A DNA stretch of 10,292 nucleotides, taken from assembly GCA_030632865.1 (NCBI GenBank), contig DAOVTY010000093.1, positions 1 to 10,292 on the forward strand, given 5' to 3'. Shown here one piece after another: positions 6,678 to 10,292 of this stretch. Source of the DNA: Bacteroidota bacterium. Lineage in GTDB: Bacteria; Bacteroidota; Bacteroidia; Bacteroidales; Prolixibacteraceae. Every line of letters starts with the position of its first letter. Position 1 is the first letter of the stretch. The notes beneath the pieces were generated by a model. That model had not been told where the DNA came from and ran no database searches. It worked only from the letters and a program-made list of their open reading frames with translations. Both the position numbers and the translations under genes were made by a program.

Positions 6678-8438
6678 TTAATTTATCTTTTCGAGCTCAA
6701 CCCAAAATGGAAATATTTTTTTTCCTTTAGTTGAGTAGAATGGAAGTAAATCGCAATTCATATTTGTTAGTTCAATGTTTTTCATCTCAATGATATCTAT
6801 ACCAACAACTTCATTTTGCATTTGGTTAATAATTGCTCCGGTTTCTAAATACATTTGGCCTTTTGTTTCCAGCTGTTTAATAAATTTGAATTTTACATTG
6901 TATGTACCTTCAGTAATTTTAACTCTCCACCATCCATAAATTTCTTCCTGCGACCATATTCCACGAGCTCCACTTGCGTCGTTTCTGTTTAAAATTATAG
7001 GATTTTCATGTTCGCTTCCCACAATTATTGATTGCGGATTTATAATATTTTCAGAGCCTATTAACTCTTTGTAATAAGTGTCTAGCTCTGATTTTAGTTC
7101 TTTGGCAATATTTCTTTTTTCTATAACAATATTGTTTTGTTCGTAGGGATCTTCAGTAATGTTAAATAGTTCAAAGTCTTCGATTTCTGCATTATAATCA
7201 TTGTGTCCAACCAATTTGTAACTACCTTTTTGTAATGCAATATTATTGTATAATTCTGGGTAGCGACGTGTCCAGTAAAAAAAGAGAGATCGGTTTTCCC
7301 AATCCACAGTTTTATCCTGTATTAGCGGTAAAAGGCTTTTTCCATCAATTTTTTTATCGGTTGGCAAGTTTACATTACAAATTTCGGAGAGTGTTGGTAA
7401 AATGTCGATATGAGCAGCAGTAGTTTCAATGTCTTTTTCTCCATTAAAAAGTGACGGAAGTCTCATGAAAAAAGGTACTCTTACACCACCTCTGAAAACA
7501 CTTCCTTTTCGTCCTCGCATTCCTGCAATATAGCGTGTTTGCTGCGGCCCGTTGTCTGTCATAAATATTACTAGGGTATTTTTAGTAAGGTTTAAATCAT
7601 CTAATTTCTGAAATAGTTTACCAATATTATCGTCAATGTTTGTAACCATTGCATAAACTTTTCTGGCATCTTCTTTATTTTTTTCGGTCATTTCCACAAA
7701 AGGTCTATTATCTTTTTCAAATCCAGAAGCAGGGTCTATATCCTTGTACATTTCGTAATATTTGTTGGGAACCTGTAATGGTGTGTGTGGCGCATTGAAA
7801 GAGAGGTAGCAGAAAAAAGGATTCTGCTGATTTTTTTCGATAAAACGAATTGCTTGGTCCGTAAAAATATCGGAACAATAACCTTCGTACGATTCTGTTT
7901 TACCATTGTGCCAAAGTACCGGGTCAAAATAACTTTTATCTTTTTTAAAAAATGTTGTAAAGTCGCCAACTTGCCCCATTCCGCCAGACAGGTGAGTAAC
8001 AGATTCATCAAAGCCCTGATCGTTTGGTCTCGACGGATAATTGTCGCCCAAATGCCACTTGCCAAAAATCCCAGATTTGTAATTTGCTTGTTTTAGCATT
8101 TCCGCAATTGTAACTTCTGTTGTTGCCATTATTGCTCCACCGTTGTAGGTGTCTCTAACTCCGGTGCGAAGCGAAAAACGTCCTGTCATTAAACTCGAGC
8201 GGGTTGGAGCACAAACGGGTGAAACATAAAAATTATTAAAACGAATATTTTCGCTGGCAAATTTATCTATTACAGGGGTTTTAACATGCGGATTTCCGGT
8301 AATTCCCAAATCGCCATAACCTTGGTCGTCGGTTATAATTATAATAACATTGGGTTGAGTTTTTTCTTGAGAAAAGAGTGTTCCAGCAAAAGTGAAAACG
8401 GATAATACAGCAATAATAATTGTGTTTTTTATCATCAT
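6678..8438 (-). CDS. Secreted family S1 (formylglycine-dependent) sulfatase
   Basis: The 586-residue product has a signal peptide (hydrophobic residues 6-22, probable cleavage near FSQ-EK) and a full type I sulfatase domain. Metal ligands Asp37 and Asp38 are in ITDDQGYGD. The maturation motif C-x-P-x-R is C76-APT-R80, continuing SSLMTGR, where Cys76 would be oxidised to formylglycine by an anaerobic or aerobic sulfatase-maturating enzyme not in this window. Lys127 and His129 lie in GKWHLG, His218 in NAPHTP, Asp295 and Asn296 in TDNG, and Lys311 follows MRGR. It should hydrolyse sulfate esters, probably from a sulfated glycan, in the periplasm or outside. After the catalytic and small C-terminal sulfatase parts (to about 465) comes an extra beta-rich tail of some 115 residues containing DASGARGIWSQEE and YGWWRVKI. 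No SusC/D, glycoside hydrolase or other polysaccharide-locus gene is adjacent. The start is one of two tandem ATGs. The substrate is unknown. Confidence 0.95.
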   Translation of the reverse strand: MMIKNTIIIAVLSVFTFAGTLFSQEKTQPNVIIIITDDQGYGDLGITGNPHVKTPVIDKFASENIRFNNFYVSPVCAPTRSSLMTGRFSLRTGVRDTYNGGAIMATTEVTIAEMLKQANYKSGIFGKWHLGDNYPSRPNDQGFDESVTHLSGGMGQVGDFTTFFKKDKSYFDPVLWHNGKTESYEGYCSDIFTDQAIRFIEKNQQNPFFCYLSFNAPHTPLQVPNKYYEMYKDIDPASGFEKDNRPFVEMTEKNKEDARKVYAMVTNIDDNIGKLFQKLDDLNLTKNTLVIFMTDNGPQQTRYIAGMRGRKGSVFRGGVRVPFFMRLPSLFNGEKDIETTAAHIDILPTLSEICNVNLPTDKKIDGKSLLPLIQDKTVDWENRSLFFYWTRRYPELYNNIALQKGSYKLVGHNDYNAEIEDFELFNITEDPYEQNNIVIEKRNIAKELKSELDTYYKELIGSENIINPQSIIVGSEHENPIILNRNDASGARGIWSQEEIYGWWRVKITEGTYNVKFKFIKQLETKGQMYLETGAIINQMQNEVVGIDIIEMKNIELTNMNCDLLPFYSTKGKKIFPFWVELEKIN

Positions 8439-8625
8439 TTTGAGTTTATTTTTTTTAGCTAAATAGATTTTTAAAATGGTTTAGTTACAAATTTTACGGA
8501 AAGGTAATACATTTATTTTATACTTTATTATGGCTGTAATTAGAAGGAATTTAACTGCTGAGAACTCAGAGGTTTACATGGAAACACAATGTGAGAAAAT
8601 AATATAAAGAAAAATGGTTGGTTCT

Positions 8626-9837
8626 TTACTTTAAATAAAAGTTACTGTCGCCATAACTTAGGAATCTGAAATTATTTGAGAGTGCAAATTCGTAAACCTT
8701 TTTCCAATCGTTACCCAAAAAAGCACTTATTAATAAAAGCAATGTACTTTGAGGTTGGTGGAAATTAGTAAACATTCCGCTAATAATTTTAAAATTATAC
8801 CCAGGTAAAATTATTATTTGAGTTGAAAACTGAATGACGGATTTATTGACTTTATTAAGGTGATCAATAATATTTTGAAGTGCTTTTTTAGTGTCTATTT
8901 CAGCTTCGTTTTCGTACGGCTCCCATTGTAAAACTTCTGGTTTATTTGGGTTGAATAAATTGTTCTCTATTTGTAATCCAACCCAATATAAACTTTCTAG
9001 TGAGCGTACGGAAGTTGTTCCGACGGCAATTATTTTATTGGGGTTTTTAATAAAACCTTCGATTATATTTTTATGAATAATTACCGATTCGTGGTGCATT
9101 GAATGACCTGAAATTGTTGCAGATTTTACGGGTTGAAATGTTCCGGCTCCAACGTGTAGTGTAATCTCTTTTGTAGAAATATTTTTAACTGAGAACTTAT
9201 TAAAAATATCTTCTGTAAAATGAAGCCCGGCTGTTGGTGCAGCAACTGAACCATCAATTTTTGCATAAACAGTTTGGTATGTTTTCTCGTCGGCTTCTTC
9301 GGTTTCGCGGTTTAAATATGGAGGAATTGGAAGTGTGCCTGTTTGTTCAATTATTTCTGCAAAAGAGATAGGTTTATTCCAACTAAATTCGATGTAAAAT
9401 GTATTGTCAACCTGCTCTTTTTTCTCAACTTTCAGAATAATTATATCTCCACCAATTTCAACCTCACGTTCTAAAAATCCTACTTTCCATTTTTTCGAAT
9501 TGCCAACCATACATTTCCAAGTCACTCTCTCTTTCTCCTGAAATGCAATTTGGTAATCGGTTGGTTTAATTGGTTCTAAACAAAATATTTCAATTTTTGC
9601 ACTGGTCTCTTTTCTGAAAAACAGACGAGCATGAATTACTCGTGTATTATTAAAAATAAGTTGCGCATTTTTAGGCAAATATTCAACGCAATTTTTAAAA
9701 CTACTTTCTTCTATTTTGCCATTTTGCCAAACTAGCAATCTCGATTTATCTCTTTCTGAAAGTGGATATTTCGCAATTTTAGATTTTGGTAAATTGTAAG
9801 TAAAGTCGGTAATTTTTATGTTTTTGTATGAGTTCAA
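8626..9837 (-). CDS. Long-form QueA-like S-adenosylmethionine:tRNA ribosyltransferase-isomerase
   Basis: The 403-residue protein has the QueA motifs in order: PLSERDKSRLLV near 25-36, FNNTRVIHARL (62-72), SVAAPTAGLHFT (197-208), HVGAGTFQPV (228-237), VGTTSVRSLE (272-281), TNFHQPQSTLL (357-367) and RFLSYGDS (391-398). QueA moves the ribosyl part of S-adenosylmethionine onto preQ1 at the wobble base of tRNA, giving epoxyqueuosine. It is about 50 residues longer than the usual 340-356, mainly in the middle (WKCMVGNSKKWKVG region) and around 285-325, and TNFHLPKST is changed to TNFHQPQST. I know this long form as a second QueA paralogue in Bacteroidota that also have a standard one, so the exact substrate is open and I leave the symbol blank. 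The start is TTG 9837; the frame back to the stop at 9856 has no ATG. It is monocistronic, with a promoter element at 9859-9866. Confidence 0.9.
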   Translation of the reverse strand: MNSYKNIKITDFTYNLPKSKIAKYPLSERDKSRLLVWQNGKIEESSFKNCVEYLPKNAQLIFNNTRVIHARLFFRKETSAKIEIFCLEPIKPTDYQIAFQEKERVTWKCMVGNSKKWKVGFLEREVEIGGDIIILKVEKKEQVDNTFYIEFSWNKPISFAEIIEQTGTLPIPPYLNRETEEADEKTYQTVYAKIDGSVAAPTAGLHFTEDIFNKFSVKNISTKEITLHVGAGTFQPVKSATISGHSMHHESVIIHKNIIEGFIKNPNKIIAVGTTSVRSLESLYWVGLQIENNLFNPNKPEVLQWEPYENEAEIDTKKALQNIIDHLNKVNKSVIQFSTQIIILPGYNFKIISGMFTNFHQPQSTLLLLISAFLGNDWKKVYEFALSNNFRFLSYGDSNFYLK

Positions 9838-9858
9838 ATTGTGAATTATTAATGGCTA

Positions 9859-9866
9859 CAAAAGTA
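9859..9866 (-). promoter_or_regulatory. Bacteroidota -7 promoter element for the queA-like gene
   Basis: The minus strand reads TACTTTTG, a full match to TAnnTTTG, 21 bases upstream of the TTG start. The leader would be about 15 nt. This spacing supports the TTG start, since no alternative ATG exists. The -33 region is not convincing. Confidence 0.5.
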
Positions 9867-9990
9867 ATATATAATTTTATTTTTACACCCTGACCTCTAT
9901 ATTTAAGGTCTGATTTTGCTGATTTTAATATTAATGTTTATCTGTTTAATCAGTGTTGTCAGTGTGCCATTCTTTTAATTAATAGAGAAA

Positions 9991-10020
9991 TTGTTACACA
10001 AAATTATAATTGTACTTTTG
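9991..10020 (+). promoter_or_regulatory. Promoter of the DUF2027 gene (-33 and -7 elements)
   Basis: TTG at 9991-9993 and TACTTTTG at 10013-10020 are separated by 19 bases, the usual layout of the Bacteroidota primary sigma factor promoter (TTTG or TTG, 19-21 bases, TAnnTTTG). The ATG of the gene follows 16 bases later, so the leader is about 10 nt. It is the best promoter in the window. Confidence 0.65.
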
Positions 10021-10036
10021 CAAAAAACAGAGAGAT

Positions 10037-10292
10037 ATGATTAAAGTAGGCGATAAAGTAAAATTTTTAAACGATGTTGGCGGTGGCGTTGTAATTAGTT
10101 TCATCAATAAAAATATGGCGAATGTGGAGAATGAAGATGGCTTCGAGATTCCATATCCAATTGTAGGATTATTAAATGCTAGTGCGCCCGAATTAAATGC
10201 AGGTTTTGTGGAGGATGAAAAAACATCTATAGAAACTGAAACTACAAGCGAATCTGTTTTAGAAGCACCTGTTGGAGAAATTATAAATGGTA
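10037..10292 (+). CDS. DUF2027 / Smr-type protein, N-terminal part (cut by window edge)
   Basis: Eighty-five residues are visible from ATG 10037 to the right edge. MIKVGDKVKFLNDVGGGVV, then NKNMANVENEDGFEIPYPIV, is the start of the DUF2027 family, a Bacteroidota protein whose N-terminal small beta barrel resembles the KOW/MutS2-like fold and whose C-terminus usually ends in an Smr (small MutS-related) nuclease-like domain. That end lies outside the window. After residue 50 the sequence turns acidic and Thr/Ser/Glu-rich (EDEKTSIETETTSES), as expected for the flexible linker between the domains. The function is not established; binding to branched or translating nucleic acid is a guess from the Smr domain. 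The gene is preceded by the best promoter in the window and is divergent from the queA-like gene. Confidence 0.88.
   Translation, partial: MIKVGDKVKFLNDVGGGVVISFINKNMANVENEDGFEIPYPIVGLLNASAPELNAGFVEDEKTSIETETTSESVLEAPVGEIING

Noticed and set aside
7736..8096. Overlapping open frames on both strands inside the sulfatase gene (103 and 109 codons)
   Set aside because: Both are shadows of the sulfatase frame, which carries all catalytic motifs across this stretch.
8530..8607. Plus-strand 25-codon frame starting ATG GCT in the gap between sulfatase and queA-like genes
   Set aside because: It is very short, has no promoter element or ribosome binding site, and no recognisable sequence; chance is the simplest explanation.
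9892..9910. Inverted repeat gacct...aggtc as a terminator or operator
   Set aside because: The arms are only 5 bases in an A/T-rich spacer, with no T-run and no gene ending here.
1..10292. Mobile element, phage, toxin-antitoxin or defence island
   Set aside because: No transposase, integrase, terminal repeats, defence-type genes or tRNA are visible; the genes are conserved chromosomal types.

Overview
The window looks like ordinary chromosomal sequence from a member of the Bacteroidota, probably a Bacteroidales/Marinilabiliales-type bacterium. The support is low GC with A/T-rich spacers, several copies of the Bacteroidota -7 promoter element TAnnTTTG, a DUF2027-type gene, a long-form QueA paralogue of the kind I know from this phylum, a secreted sulfatase, and weak use of Shine-Dalgarno sites. 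The genus cannot be decided from the sequence. I see no rRNA, tRNA, CRISPR array, insertion sequence or phage gene.

Layout. From 1 to 4238 everything reads leftward: a methyltransferase cut by the left edge, then a 133-residue stand-alone PAS protein 14 bp upstream of it (one probable operon), then a DUF4197 lipoprotein, then the radical-SAM protein YgiQ. A divergent intergenic region (4239-4430) leads into a rightward RNase H-like gene. Behind it, where nothing would normally be called, lies a decayed remnant of a LytTR-type DNA-binding domain (about 4930-5079). Next comes a rightward HI0933/BaiN-family flavoprotein whose start codon sits only a few bases behind a good TAnnTTTG element. It converges on a leftward pair, sulfatase then ywbE, separated by 6 bp. 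The leftward long-form queA-like gene follows, and a divergent promoter region (9838-10036) leads into the rightward DUF2027 gene cut by the right edge.

The genes do not form one pathway. They are mostly housekeeping or poorly characterised conserved genes: RNA or protein modification (methyltransferase, QueA-like, RNase H), radical SAM chemistry (YgiQ), flavin chemistry (HI0933 family), cell-envelope and polysaccharide functions (lipoprotein, sulfatase), and a small sensory protein (PAS). The only clear co-transcription units are PAS-methyltransferase and sulfatase-ywbE.

I did not find a convincing new multi-gene system. The observations most worth a second look are the LytTR remnant, the long QueA paralogue with its altered TNFHQPQ motif, the PAS/methyltransferase pair, and the near-leaderless flavoprotein gene. 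No stretch without a gene exceeds 300 bases. The largest gap (4902-5196) holds the LytTR remnant, an inverted repeat and the flavoprotein promoter. The gaps 1420-1572, 6442-6473 and 8439-8625 show nothing I can support.
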